Positions 42,751-51,661 of a stretch of DNA of 64,000 nt are shown one piece after another. Source of the DNA: Anderseniella sp039978075. Its GTDB lineage: Bacteria; Pseudomonadota; Alphaproteobacteria; Rhizobiales; Aestuariivirgaceae. The notes beneath the pieces are model-generated. The model made no database searches and was not told the DNA's origin. It saw only the letters and a program-made list of their open reading frames with translations. The stretch covers positions 186,001 through 250,000 of the forward strand of contig JBDWCA010000015.1 in assembly GCA_039978075.1 (NCBI GenBank), written 5' to 3'. How positions within the stretch are numbered: the first letter of the stretch is position 1; every line of letters starts with the position of its first letter. A program made the translations under genes and the position numbers.

Positions 42751-43746
42751 ATGTTATCGAACGGCAAAAAACGCATATTTTCAGATGCTTGCAAGGATGT
42801 GCTCTGGCAGACTCTCATCACCGTCTATTGTTATATCCGCCACCCGTATCTGACCTACTTCACCAAGCAACTGCACAGGAAGTTGCCTGCACCTGCCTGC
42901 CCCGATCACCCGGTCGACAAGTTCCTGTGGCGCAAGATATTTGATCGTGATCCGTCAACAGTTGCCATGAGCGACAAGCTGGGGGCCAAGCAGATCGCAT
43001 CCGGGCTGTGTCCGGACATCAAGGTACCCGGAACATTGTGGGTTGGTGAGCGGTTTGAAGACATTCCACCGGACCTGCTTGTCGGGAACGCAGTGGTGAA
43101 AAGCACCCATGGGTCAGGGTTTTTCCATATTATTCGCGATGGACGCTACGACCGGCAGGAAATGATCGCAAAAACCCGGAAATGGATGCGCACAGACTAC
43201 AGCCGGTATTGTGGTGAATGGAACTATCGCGGCATTGACCGTAAACTGTTCGTGGAGGAATTTCTCACACATGGCGATGGTCGCGCGGTCAGCCTGGAAG
43301 CCAAGGTGTATGTTTTTGGGGAAACGGCCCTTTACTCGTTTTGTTTCCATGACCGCCTGACGGATCAGGCGCGACAAAGCTTCTACGATGCCCATGGCAA
43401 CGTCTTCTCCTACACGCAATACCTGCACTACCCGGTGTCATTTGATCCGCCGCCTGCATCCCATCGGCAGTTGTTGCAAACCGCCGAACGGCTTGCTGCC
43501 GGAAGAGATCATGTCAGAGTGGACCTGTATGAAATCGATGGCGCCATCTATTTCTCGGAATTCACTTTTCATACCATCGGCGGCAAACTGGGTTCTGCCG
43601 TGCAACGGCAGTTTCCGGAACTGAACACGATTTGGGACCTGCGCAGGACCTGGTTCCTGACCCAGCCGCAAACCGGCTGGCGCGGCGCCTATGCGCGCTG
43701 GCTGAAGTCACGGCTCAACCGGAAGGCGGCGCAATCCGAGGCGTGA
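42751..43746 (+). CDS. TupA-like ATP-grasp protein, second copy (331 aa)
   Basis: Same family as 9191-10150: DKLGAKQIASGLCPDIKVP, TLWVGERFEDIP, NAVVKSTHGSGFFHI (ATP site), KLFVEEFL and the metal-binding VRVDLYEIDGAIYFSEFTFH. It shares collinear blocks with copy one over the whole length. The family occurs in polysaccharide gene clusters, as glycosyltransferase or ligase, but none is here. The ATG at 42751 is preferred; a GTG at 42700 would add 17 residues. The VWA gene follows 32 bp later. Confidence 0.8.
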   Translation: MLSNGKKRIFSDACKDVLWQTLITVYCYIRHPYLTYFTKQLHRKLPAPACPDHPVDKFLWRKIFDRDPSTVAMSDKLGAKQIASGLCPDIKVPGTLWVGERFEDIPPDLLVGNAVVKSTHGSGFFHIIRDGRYDRQEMIAKTRKWMRTDYSRYCGEWNYRGIDRKLFVEEFLTHGDGRAVSLEAKVYVFGETALYSFCFHDRLTDQARQSFYDAHGNVFSYTQYLHYPVSFDPPPASHRQLLQTAERLAAGRDHVRVDLYEIDGAIYFSEFTFHTIGGKLGSAVQRQFPELNTIWDLRRTWFLTQPQTGWRGAYARWLKSRLNRKAAQSEA

Positions 43747-43778
43747 CGCGCCTTTTAAAATCCGCTAGACAGGACGCC

Positions 43779-44957
43779 ATGTTCACAACCTTCTTCCACG
43801 AACTCAAAGCCGCCGGTGTGCCTGCCACGCTGAAAGAGTACCTCACCCTGATGGAGGCGCTGGAAGCCAATATTGCCGGTTACCAGGTTGAGGATTTCTA
43901 TTACCTGTCACGGGCCACGCTGGTAAAGGACGAGCGCAACCTCGACAAGTTCGACAAGGTCTTCGGTCATGTCTTCAAGGGCCTGGAGGGCCTGTCGCCG
44001 GAAGAACTGCTCACCAACATTCCCGATGAATGGCTGCGCAAGGTCAACGAGAAATTCCTTACCGAGGAGGAAAAGGCCCAGATCGAGGCGCTCGGCGGCT
44101 GGGACAAGATCATGGAAGAGCTGAAGAAGCGGCTCGAGGAGCAGAAAGGCCGCCATCAGGGCGGCAGCAAGTGGATCGGTACCGGCGGCACATCGCCGTT
44201 TGGCGCTTATGGCTACAACCCTGCCGGCATCCGTATCGGCCAGGACAAGAACCGCAACAACCGCGCCATCAAGGTGTGGGACAAGCGCGAGTTCAAAGAT
44301 CTTGATGATTCAGTGGAACTGGGAACCCGCAACATCAAGGTTGCACTCAGGCGGCTGCGAAAGTTTGCCCGCGAGGGTGCACCGGAAGAACTCGATCTTG
44401 ACGACACCATCCGCTCCACCGCCAACAAGGGTTATCTGGACCTGAAGCTGGTGGCCGAAAAGCGCAACACGGTAAAGGTGCTGATCTTCTTTGATGTGGG
44501 CGGGTCAATGGACCCCTATATCCGCATGTGCGAGGAGTTGTTCTCCGCCGCACGCGCCGAGTTCAAGCACATGGAATACTTCTATTTCCACAATTGCGTT
44601 TACGAGAAACTCTGGAAGGAAAACCGGCGCCGGCATACTGCGGTCGAAAATACCTGGGACGTGCTGCACACATACGGCTCAGATTACAAAGTCATCTTTG
44701 TGGGTGACGCGTCAATGAGCCCGTTTGAGCTTACCCATCCAGGCGGCTCGGTGGAGCATTTCAATGACGAGGCCGGAGCGTTGTGGCTCAAGCGCATCAC
44801 CGATATTTACTCACACTGTATATGGCTCAACCCGTCCAACCCGAAGTACTGGGGGTATACACCGTCCATCGACTATATCAGGACCCTGCTTGAAGGCCGC
44901 ATGTTCCCGTTGACCCTGGAAGGTATCGATGAGGCGATCAGGGAACTGGTGCGGTAG
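43779..44957 (+). CDS. CoxE-like VWA-domain protein (392 aa)
   Basis: Belongs to the CoxE-type VWA family that works with a MoxR ATPase in maturation of metal enzymes. The N-terminal helical part (about 1-130) includes EYLTLMEALE and VEDFYYLSRATLVKDER; the VWA domain begins at VKVLIFFDVGGSMDPYI, where the metal-site motif is DVGGS instead of DxSxS, as in other members. AGGA lies 5 nt before the ATG. The expected neighbour MoxR is not here but at 14425-15270. It converges with the TM2 gene, with only 2 bp between their stops. Confidence 0.88.
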   Translation: MFTTFFHELKAAGVPATLKEYLTLMEALEANIAGYQVEDFYYLSRATLVKDERNLDKFDKVFGHVFKGLEGLSPEELLTNIPDEWLRKVNEKFLTEEEKAQIEALGGWDKIMEELKKRLEEQKGRHQGGSKWIGTGGTSPFGAYGYNPAGIRIGQDKNRNNRAIKVWDKREFKDLDDSVELGTRNIKVALRRLRKFAREGAPEELDLDDTIRSTANKGYLDLKLVAEKRNTVKVLIFFDVGGSMDPYIRMCEELFSAARAEFKHMEYFYFHNCVYEKLWKENRRRHTAVENTWDVLHTYGSDYKVIFVGDASMSPFELTHPGGSVEHFNDEAGALWLKRITDIYSHCIWLNPSNPKYWGYTPSIDYIRTLLEGRMFPLTLEGIDEAIRELVR

Positions 44958-44959
44958 AG

Positions 44960-45436
44960 CTAACCATTGACCTTCGCCGAAAGCATTCGCCAAATCACGT
45001 AGATGCCGTCAACAAGCCACCAGATGCCCTGCACAACGCCAAGAACCAGAAGCAGATACCACAGCGTTGCTGACGGCTCAGCAGTTGCGTTGGGTTGCAG
45101 CGATTGTATCATCTGGGCGAAATGAATTCTGATTAAAAAAAAACCGGTTACGCCAAGGGAAAGCATAGCGCTGGCGATGAACCAATGACCGAGGTAAAAC
45201 CGGTGCCCACCCAGGGTGCCTGTAAACAGCCAACATAATACAAGCATAGTCACTGACTTGCCGTGACCATATGGCTGCAGGTGACTCAGATCGATATCAA
45301 ACTCATCATCACCATTGCCCCCAAGCAAGCGGCCCAGAAATCCGGGTTCATTGCCCCCGTCCGCAGTTGGTGCAGCGGTTGCAAATGCCGGGCGGGATAT
45401 CGACCCATCCTGTCCGCCGCGTTTTCCGAATGCCAT
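44960..45436 (-). CDS. TM2-domain membrane protein (158 aa)
   Basis: An N-terminal 55-residue Gly-rich soluble region is followed by the TM2 motif: SVTMLVLCWLFTGTLGGHRFYLG with the conserved GGHRFYLG loop, and a second pair of helices ending in YLLLVLGVVQGIWWLVDGIY. TM2 proteins occur widely and have no agreed function. The ATG at 45436 is preferred to one at 45460. It ends 2 bp from the VWA gene on the other strand. Confidence 0.82.
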   Translation of the reverse strand: MAFGKRGGQDGSISRPAFATAAPTADGGNEPGFLGRLLGGNGDDEFDIDLSHLQPYGHGKSVTMLVLCWLFTGTLGGHRFYLGHWFIASAMLSLGVTGFFLIRIHFAQMIQSLQPNATAEPSATLWYLLLVLGVVQGIWWLVDGIYVIWRMLSAKVNG

Positions 45437-45501
45437 GACAATCCTCGCCAGTTGCCCCAAAATAACAGCGACGAAAGTATCCGGATTTTGTTACGAATCC
45501 G

Positions 45502-46182
45502 TTATGGTGTCAGCGCACGGATCATTTCTTCGTAACCCAGCTTTCTGGCAAGTTCCAACGGCGTGTTGCCGGTTCGATCAGCTATGGACCGGTCTGCGCC
45601 CGCCTTGACCAGAAGCCTGGCGGTCTTCACATGCCGTGGCCCGCCATCACCGAGCACGACGGCCTCGATCAGGGCGGTCCAGCCCAGATTATTGACATGA
45701 TCGAGCGGGGCCCCCGCCTCAATCAACACTTGCACGCTCTCCCAGTTGCCCAGGTGCGCGGCTGCAATCAACGCTGTTCCGCCATAAATGCTCGTGATGT
45801 TTTTTGCATCCCCCCCTGCATTGACCGCCGTTCGCACCATGTCGGCATCATTGGCCACGGCAGCGATGGTAATGATGTCGTACTTGTCGTTTTCCTGTTG
45901 GTTCGGGTCAGCACCAGCCCCCGCAAGTGCCTCCACCACGTTGTCATGAGATGCAAAAGCTGCCACATGCAGCGCCGTCCGGCCACGTCCGTCGGTCTGC
46001 TTCAAGTCCGCGCCGGAACCGATCAGTGATTTGATCCGGACGGTGTCACCCTCATGGGCTGCAGCGTGCAGACCGTCATACTTTGCAAGTTCCGTCGCCG
46101 ACGGCGCGACCTGGCCGTGTGCCTGGATTGTCCAGCACAAGCAGGCGAAAATCAAAACCAGTATTTGTTGTATATTTTTCAT
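45502..46182 (-). CDS. Secreted ankyrin-repeat protein (226 aa)
   Basis: Signal peptide (QILVLIFACLCWTIQAHG, cleavage near residue 23), then five to six ankyrin repeats, visible as GRTALHVAAFASHDNVVEAL, GGTALIAAAHLGNWESVQVL and TGNTPLELARKLGYEEMIRAL. Such periplasmic ankyrin proteins often guard or inhibit a partner; some protect catalases or act as immunity proteins. No partner is evident in the neighbourhood. It diverges from the TerB-like gene. Confidence 0.85.
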   Translation of the reverse strand: MKNIQQILVLIFACLCWTIQAHGQVAPSATELAKYDGLHAAAHEGDTVRIKSLIGSGADLKQTDGRGRTALHVAAFASHDNVVEALAGAGADPNQQENDKYDIITIAAVANDADMVRTAVNAGGDAKNITSIYGGTALIAAAHLGNWESVQVLIEAGAPLDHVNNLGWTALIEAVVLGDGGPRHVKTARLLVKAGADRSIADRTGNTPLELARKLGYEEMIRALTP

Positions 46183-46239
46183 GTTCCGAATTCGCCCTGC
46201 CTCTTGCTGCTGTTTAGCGAACCCACTATGTCATGATGC

Positions 46240-46698
46240 ATGTTCTTTGAGAAACTCACATCACTGTTAGGCACCGGTGCACCATCCGCTTCAAAGCCTG
46301 ACGTAAAAGTTGCAGTTGCAGAATTGCTTGTCACCGCTTCGCTGGTCGACGGCAATATGGATGACAACGAGGTAAAGGTGCGCGACCGGCTACTCAAAGA
46401 CAAGTTTGATCTCGACGATGCCGGTCTTGCGAAACTGAACAGCGACGCAAAAGAGGCGAACGAAAACGCCATCGACTTCTACCGCTTCACCAGCACCATC
46501 AAGGAAGCGTACGACCGTGAGCAACGCGAGACGGTGGTCGAGATGCTGTGCGAGATTATTCTGGCGGATGGCAGGATCGACGAGGACGAAATGAATATGG
46601 GCTGGCGCATTGCCGGCCTGCTGGGTTTTGACAACCGCGAATGGGTGATGATCCGAAAACAGGTTGAAGACCGTATCCAGAACGACAAGCCAGCCTAG
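46240..46698 (+). CDS. TerB-like (tellurite-resistance fold) protein (152 aa)
   Basis: All-helical TerB/DjlA-N fold: LLVTASLVDGNMDDNEVKVR and LCEIILADGRIDEDEMNM are the two acidic metal-binding helix-turns characteristic of the family. The ATG at 46240 has no strong RBS. It occurs alone, without other ter genes, as often seen in rhizobia where it has no link to tellurite. Function unknown. Confidence 0.82.
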   Translation: MFFEKLTSLLGTGAPSASKPDVKVAVAELLVTASLVDGNMDDNEVKVRDRLLKDKFDLDDAGLAKLNSDAKEANENAIDFYRFTSTIKEAYDREQRETVVEMLCEIILADGRIDEDEMNMGWRIAGLLGFDNREWVMIRKQVEDRIQNDKPA

Positions 46699-46834
46699 AA
46701 TCGCAATACACCAGACCAATATGAACGGACACTGAACAACCTGATCAGTGCACGTTCAAAGACGGATTCCTAACGTTGCTGCCAACCTGAAATCTGTTCA
46801 GGACCAACGGTAACAATAAACAAGGAATGCCCCG

Positions 46835-47140
46835 ATGAAACCCCTCAATATTGCGCTGGCAGTCGCCGTCCTGGCACTGTCTGTCCCGACCGTTATGACG
46901 AATACCGCTTCGGCCTATCAGTGCCGCACCAACTACACGACGGTAAAAGTTCACAGGCCGACCAAGATGGCAGCCCGGGTACAAGCGCGTAAATCCTGGT
47001 CTTACAAGGTGAAAACCAATCAGGGCGTGGCGTGGTCTGTGTGGAAAATCTCCAAGAACAAGAAAGTCAGATGCAAGAAATCCGGGCAGCGATTTATCTG
47101 CAAAGCCAGAGCCAAGGCCTGCCTTTACGTTGTGCAGTAA
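46835..47140 (+). CDS. Small basic secreted protein (101 aa)
   Basis: Signal peptide MKPLNIALAVAVLALSVPTV with cleavage near ASA, leaving about 74 residues. The mature chain is strongly basic (many Lys/Arg) and has four Cys (YQCRTNY, VRCKKSG, FICKARA, ACLYVV). AAGGAATGCCCCG precedes the ATG. No family recognised; the charge and cysteines suggest a small disulfide-bonded periplasmic or secreted protein. Confidence 0.62.
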   Translation: MKPLNIALAVAVLALSVPTVMTNTASAYQCRTNYTTVKVHRPTKMAARVQARKSWSYKVKTNQGVAWSVWKISKNKKVRCKKSGQRFICKARAKACLYVVQ

Positions 47141-47228
47141 ACGATACTCGCCTACTCTCGCCGGGTCCTCGTAATCCGGCGGGAGATGCTATCGACAACC
47201 AGATGCCTGTTGCGGCACTGTCATCGCC

Positions 47229-49046
47229 ATGACAGTTATCGCCGACAAACCTCTCTGGCATCGCCGTCCGCCGCCGTACGAGCCGGATTTCTTTCGCTGG
47301 ACCGCGGCAGCCACCTGTGACGAGGACCGGGCATGGCGCATTGCCATGACCATGCTCAACGAGTTTGAGACATTCTACTTTTCCATGCGCACAATCCCGC
47401 AGCAGGCCAAGGCCGCGTTCGAAGACGCCAACTGGGCTGAAGCGCTCTATCTGTCGCACAAACGGCTTGGTTCCTACTCGCGCACCGTCCAGCAGGTTGC
47501 GACACGCCTGGGTGCCGCCCTGCCCGGCCTGACCGACGACAACAAGCTGTGGCAACAGGTCGTATCATTGTTCGAGGCGCAGGTTGAGCAACGCTACGAA
47601 CGCGACCTGGCAATCGCTTTTCTGAATTCCGTCCACCGGCTCATATACTCCGATACCCGCTGGAAGTGGGTTGACTATAATTACCGGACCCCGGCCCGCA
47701 CAACCAACTGGCTCAACCGGGCCAGTCATATTGTGCATCAGTTTGATGGCGCCGATAAAGTTACCCCCGGCACCATCACAGACATCATTTCCATTCCGGC
47801 TCTGACAGCGGAGTTTCGGTCCCGGAATACAGATTGCGCAGCGTGTGCCAGTCACATCAACAAGGTATTCGGATTCGCCGAAGGCGGCATGGGGTATCAG
47901 GGTATTGCCATCCTCAATGCAGGGTTTTACCGCAACCGTGGCGCCTATGTGGTCGGCCAGATTGTGACCCATGACGGCACCGGTCATCCGTTGCTGATTT
48001 CCATGGAGCATGGCGAAAGCGGCATATTCATCGATGCCGTGATCACCAGTGAAGCAGATGCCCACAACCTGTTCTCTTCAACCCTGGCGAACTTCCATGT
48101 AACCAATACCCGGTATCACGAGCTGTGTGCCTTTCTCAGCCGCCTGATGCCCGGCCGGCCGCTCGGCCTGCACTATTCCACCATCGGCTACAATCATATT
48201 GGTAAGGTGGCGGTGATGGACGAACTGTCCCGCGAATTATCTGTTGACCCGCACCGACTGGCCACCGCACCGGGTTTCAAAGGATCCGTTGCCATGGGAT
48301 TTTCCGCCGAGCAGTCACGCTATGTGCTCAAGGTTATCCGCGATGAACCGGCCGAACATTATAAGTGGGATGTCTGGCCCGGGACTGCCGCCGTTCTGGA
48401 AAAATACCGCCGCGTTCATGAAATCAACCGGACCGGTTCCATGCTCGACAACATCATCTACCAGCGTGTGGCCATGGATCGCGGCTGGTTCGATGATGCC
48501 TTGCTGGAAGAGCTGACCGACATTGCCGCCAGCTCAATCCGTATTGAACAAGATCGCGTCGCCTTCAGCCACCTGATCGTACAACCCAAACTGGTGCCGA
48601 TACCGCTGTACCTTGAAACAGCGACAAGAGCACAGGCCGAAGACGCCATCATCGAGCTGGGCGACTGTATCAAAAACAATGCCGCAGCGAACATTTTTAA
48701 CCGCGATCTTGATGCGCGCAATTACGGGGTCAATCAATACGGCCGGGTCTATCTGTTCGACTATGACGCTGTCGAACCGCTGGTGGACATCAAGGTGCGC
48801 ACCAATACAGACCGCGAGGAAGGCGAGGAAGATATCCCGTCCTGGTTCTTCGAAGACGGCATCATATTCCTGCCCGAAGAAATGCTGCCGGGCTTGCGTA
48901 TCGAAGACCGCGAACTGCGCCGGGTATTTACCGACCGTCATGGCGATCTGCTGGGCACAGGCTACTGGACCGGCATGCAGGATGCCCTGAAACGCGACTG
49001 GGTACCAAAGCTCAAGGTTTATCCCCGGGCCTGCAAGATCGATTAG
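47229..49046 (+). CDS. aceK: Isocitrate dehydrogenase kinase/phosphatase AceK (605 aa)
   Basis: A full-length AceK, the bifunctional enzyme that phosphorylates and dephosphorylates isocitrate dehydrogenase to steer carbon into the glyoxylate shunt. Visible blocks are AEALYLSHKRLGSYSRT near the N-terminus, the kinase-like region with GFSAEQSRYVLKVIRDEPAEHYKW, the LVQPKLVPIPLYLE strand and DARNYGVNQYGRVYLFDYDAVEPL with the metal-binding Asp. The usual partner genes aceA/aceB are not in the window. It is most familiar from gamma- and betaproteobacteria but occurs in some alphaproteobacteria. A terminator follows about 130 bp after the stop. Confidence 0.95.
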   Translation: MTVIADKPLWHRRPPPYEPDFFRWTAAATCDEDRAWRIAMTMLNEFETFYFSMRTIPQQAKAAFEDANWAEALYLSHKRLGSYSRTVQQVATRLGAALPGLTDDNKLWQQVVSLFEAQVEQRYERDLAIAFLNSVHRLIYSDTRWKWVDYNYRTPARTTNWLNRASHIVHQFDGADKVTPGTITDIISIPALTAEFRSRNTDCAACASHINKVFGFAEGGMGYQGIAILNAGFYRNRGAYVVGQIVTHDGTGHPLLISMEHGESGIFIDAVITSEADAHNLFSSTLANFHVTNTRYHELCAFLSRLMPGRPLGLHYSTIGYNHIGKVAVMDELSRELSVDPHRLATAPGFKGSVAMGFSAEQSRYVLKVIRDEPAEHYKWDVWPGTAAVLEKYRRVHEINRTGSMLDNIIYQRVAMDRGWFDDALLEELTDIAASSIRIEQDRVAFSHLIVQPKLVPIPLYLETATRAQAEDAIIELGDCIKNNAAANIFNRDLDARNYGVNQYGRVYLFDYDAVEPLVDIKVRTNTDREEGEEDIPSWFFEDGIIFLPEEMLPGLRIEDRELRRVFTDRHGDLLGTGYWTGMQDALKRDWVPKLKVYPRACKID

Positions 49047-49483
49047 ATCCGCTCACCCGTCCCTGTATAACTCACTGGCCACCCCCAGATAACCGTCCCA
49101 GGCAAACCAGTAAGCTATGTGACCGGCAACCCGCGCCAGTTTTGTGCCGTCCGGGCCGGTGAGTTCATCTTCACTCACTGCCCGGCTTCCGTCCGGGCCG
49201 TTTTTTACCGGCCACCGCGGCTGCCGAGCGGGTAATGAATGTTCTACGTGAAGTCATGCGTTGTGTCCGTCTGCTGCCTTTATTGTGATGTGGGATGTCA
49301 CTGTGCCTTGCCCGGGGCCGGCCGCACAGCCTCTTTCACGCACACGTGTCGCGGTTTGATGTGCTGTGTAGCAGGCCATGGAACATGACCGATGTTTAAT
49401 GTCGCGAACACGCCGGGTTTCGCCGTTCGGACACGTCAATCATGTATACACCAACAAACCCACAAACCCAGGAGACCCAACAA
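49047..49483. other. Intergenic region downstream of aceK, with terminator
   Basis: 437 bp without a gene. Besides the terminator at 49180-49206 it contains GTGA/TCAC pairings just upstream, and a second GC-rich palindrome-like block at about 49310-49325. The stretch between the aceK stop and the terminator (about 130 nt) is unusually long for a 3' end and could be a 3'-UTR-derived small RNA. The remaining 280 bp should carry the promoter of the EF-hand gene. Confidence 0.45.
49180..49206 (+). terminator. Rho-independent terminator after aceK
   Basis: GCCCGG (49180-49185), loop CTTCCGT, CCGGGC (49193-49198), then CG and a run of six T. Orientation fits the aceK transcript. Confidence 0.8.
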
Positions 49484-50146
49484 ATGAAAACAACTTCCAA
49501 AATAGCCATTGCGGCAGCAGCATTGATTGCAGTTGGCGCACTCGGCACAACGGCCTTCGCTCATCGCCACGGTGGTGGATATGGCGGCGGATATGGCGGC
49601 GGCGGATATGGCGGCGGCGGATACCACGGCGGTGGTCACGGCGGTGGGCATGGCGGCGGATATCACGGTGGCGGCCACCACGGTGGTGGATATGGACGCG
49701 GCCACCGGCGCGGCGGGAAAGGTCACGGCAGAGGTCATCGTGTCCGTCAAATGATGGAGCGCTATGATGCCAACGATGACAGGAAAATCACCCAGGAAGA
49801 AATCAACACCAACCGGGAAGCCTGGCACAAGGAGTTTGATGCCAACAATGACGGCAAGCTGAGCCTGGACGAGTTCAAGCAGCTTTTCCTGAAGGCCCGT
49901 GCTCACCGGATTGTCCGGCAGTTCCAGCGCTTTGACCGTGACGGAGATGCCGGTGTCACGCCTGCTGAATATCTGCGCCCGCTGGAAAACATGGTCGAAA
50001 TGCGCGACCGCAATGGTGACGGCGCCCTCAGCCGTGAAGACCGGGGTCGTCGCCACAAGAACCGCGGTCGCATGATGGAGCGCGACGGTGGACGTGAAGA
50101 TGCAGAGCAGACTGATCCCGCCCCGGAAGGCGAAAGCAGCAACTGA
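49484..50146 (+). CDS. Secreted Gly/His-rich protein with four EF-hands (220 aa)
   Basis: Signal peptide (about 1-26) followed by a low-complexity region (about 27-85) made of GGG, GGY and HGG repeats with about a dozen His, a likely Zn/Cu/Ni-binding stretch. Then four EF-hand loops: D95-E106 (DANDDRKITQEE), D119-E130 (DANNDGKLSLDE), D151-E162 (DRDGDAGVTPAE) and D175-D186 (DRNGDGALSRED). The tail is acidic. The ATG at 49484 has AGGAG 10 nt upstream. It probably binds calcium in the periplasm or outside; the two metal-binding modules in one short protein are notable. Confidence 0.85.
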   Translation: MKTTSKIAIAAAALIAVGALGTTAFAHRHGGGYGGGYGGGGYGGGGYHGGGHGGGHGGGYHGGGHHGGGYGRGHRRGGKGHGRGHRVRQMMERYDANDDRKITQEEINTNREAWHKEFDANNDGKLSLDEFKQLFLKARAHRIVRQFQRFDRDGDAGVTPAEYLRPLENMVEMRDRNGDGALSREDRGRRHKNRGRMMERDGGREDAEQTDPAPEGESSN

Positions 50147-50218
50147 TCCTCATCTGTAACTGACTACAGGCAGGCAAGCCGAACTCAGTGTTGCAGGCAA
50201 ACCTGCCCCTTGCGGTGT

Positions 50219-50258
50219 CCCCGGCCGGATCGTTTTCCCCTTCTCTTTCCGGCCGGGG
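50219..50258. repeat. Strong GC-rich inverted repeat between EF-hand and MFS genes
   Basis: CCCCGGCCGGA (50219-50229) and TCCGGCCGGGG (50248-50258) are perfect 11-bp arms with an 18-nt pyrimidine-rich loop. A smaller GCAGG-CAAA-CCTGC hairpin lies just before, at 50193-50206. No U-tract follows on either strand, so a terminator of the usual kind is doubtful; a transcription-limiting hairpin or operator is possible. Confidence 0.55.
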
Positions 50259-50357
50259 AACCCAAATTGCTGGACACTGGACTTGTCAGTAGTCATGCCC
50301 CTGTTGCGCAAATAACAATACATAAACCGGTGATGTTGGTTTAGTTTCCGCAACATC

Positions 50358-51584
50358 ATGAATCGGCACACTGAAATCAATATTGGCGACGCCACCGGCT
50401 GGAGAACGCCGGTCAACCTGCTCATCCTTATGGTTGCGGCAAACGCCATCGCGTTTTCGACCTGGTCGGCACTGCTGAACAATTTCGCCATTGAAGGAGC
50501 TGCCTTTACCGGCAAGGAAATCGGCATCCTTCAGTCGATCCGCGAAATCCCGGGATTTTTGGCGTTCACTGCCGTATTCATGTACTTCGTCTGGCGCGAG
50601 CAGACCTTCGCTGTTATCTCGCTAGCCTTGTGTGGGATTGGCACCGCGATCACCGGGTTCTTCCCCACCGCACTTGGGTTTTACATCACCACATTCATCA
50701 TGTCGGTGGGCTTTCATTATTTTGAAACCGTGCAGCAGTCGCTGTCGCTGCAATGGTTGCCAAAAAACGAGGCGCCGCGTCAGCTTGGCCGCATTATCGC
50801 AGCCGGATCATTCGCCACCATTGCCGCCTACGCGCTGATCTTCCTGACATGGAAACTGCTGCACCTGGACTTCTCGTCGGTTTATCTGGCTGGCGGTGGC
50901 GCGACCGTACTGCTTGCGCTGGTGGCATGGTTCGGGTTTCCAAAATTTCGCGAAGCCGTACCGCAGCGTAAACATCTGTTCATGCGCAAACGCTACTGGC
51001 TCTACTACGCCTTGACATTCATGTCCGGCGCACGCCGTCAGATTTTCATCGTGTTTGCCGGTTTCATGATGGTCGAGAAATTTGGTTTCTCGGTCGCCGC
51101 GATCACCGGGCTGTTTCTGGCAAATGCGGTATTCAACATGTGGATCGCGCCGAAGATCGGCAATCTGATCATCAAGCTGGGCGAGCGCCGCATGCTGGTG
51201 CTGGAATATATCGGTCTGATCGGCGTTTTCCTGGCCTATGCATTCGTTGAGAACCCGTGGATTGCTGCTGCGCTGTACCTGATAGACCATGCATTCTTCG
51301 CCATGGCCATTGCCCAGAAGACCTACTTCCAGAAAATTGCAGACCCTGCGGACATGGCGCCGACAGCCGGTGTTGCGTTTACCATCAACCACATTGCCGC
51401 CGTGGTAATCCCGGTGCTCTTCGGCCTTATCTGGCTGACACATCCTTCGTGGGTTTTCATCATTGGTGCAGCCATGGCCGGGGTTTCGCTGGCATTGTCA
51501 TTGCTCATCCCGCGGGATCCGCGTGAAGGCAATGAAACACTGCTGAGCAACCCGTCGTCCGTTGCAGCAGCACCTGCTGAATAG
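50358..51584 (+). CDS. Major facilitator superfamily transporter (408 aa)
   Basis: Twelve hydrophobic segments in the MFS pattern, from LILMVAANAIAFSTWSALL to VFIIGAAMAGVSLALSLLIP, with a long basic cytoplasmic loop after helix 6 (FPKFREAVPQRKHLFMRKRYW). I see no sugar- or drug-specific signature. It precedes the flavin oxidoreductase by 77 bp on the same strand and could import that enzyme's substrate. Confidence 0.82.
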   Translation: MNRHTEINIGDATGWRTPVNLLILMVAANAIAFSTWSALLNNFAIEGAAFTGKEIGILQSIREIPGFLAFTAVFMYFVWREQTFAVISLALCGIGTAITGFFPTALGFYITTFIMSVGFHYFETVQQSLSLQWLPKNEAPRQLGRIIAAGSFATIAAYALIFLTWKLLHLDFSSVYLAGGGATVLLALVAWFGFPKFREAVPQRKHLFMRKRYWLYYALTFMSGARRQIFIVFAGFMMVEKFGFSVAAITGLFLANAVFNMWIAPKIGNLIIKLGERRMLVLEYIGLIGVFLAYAFVENPWIAAALYLIDHAFFAMAIAQKTYFQKIADPADMAPTAGVAFTINHIAAVVIPVLFGLIWLTHPSWVFIIGAAMAGVSLALSLLIPRDPREGNETLLSNPSSVAAAPAE

Positions 51585-51661
51585 GGTAAAATACAAGCAC
51601 TGGAAATCCAGTTGCATTCCCAGTTAGTCTCGCAATCAGAAGACTTAAAGGGAGCTGATCC

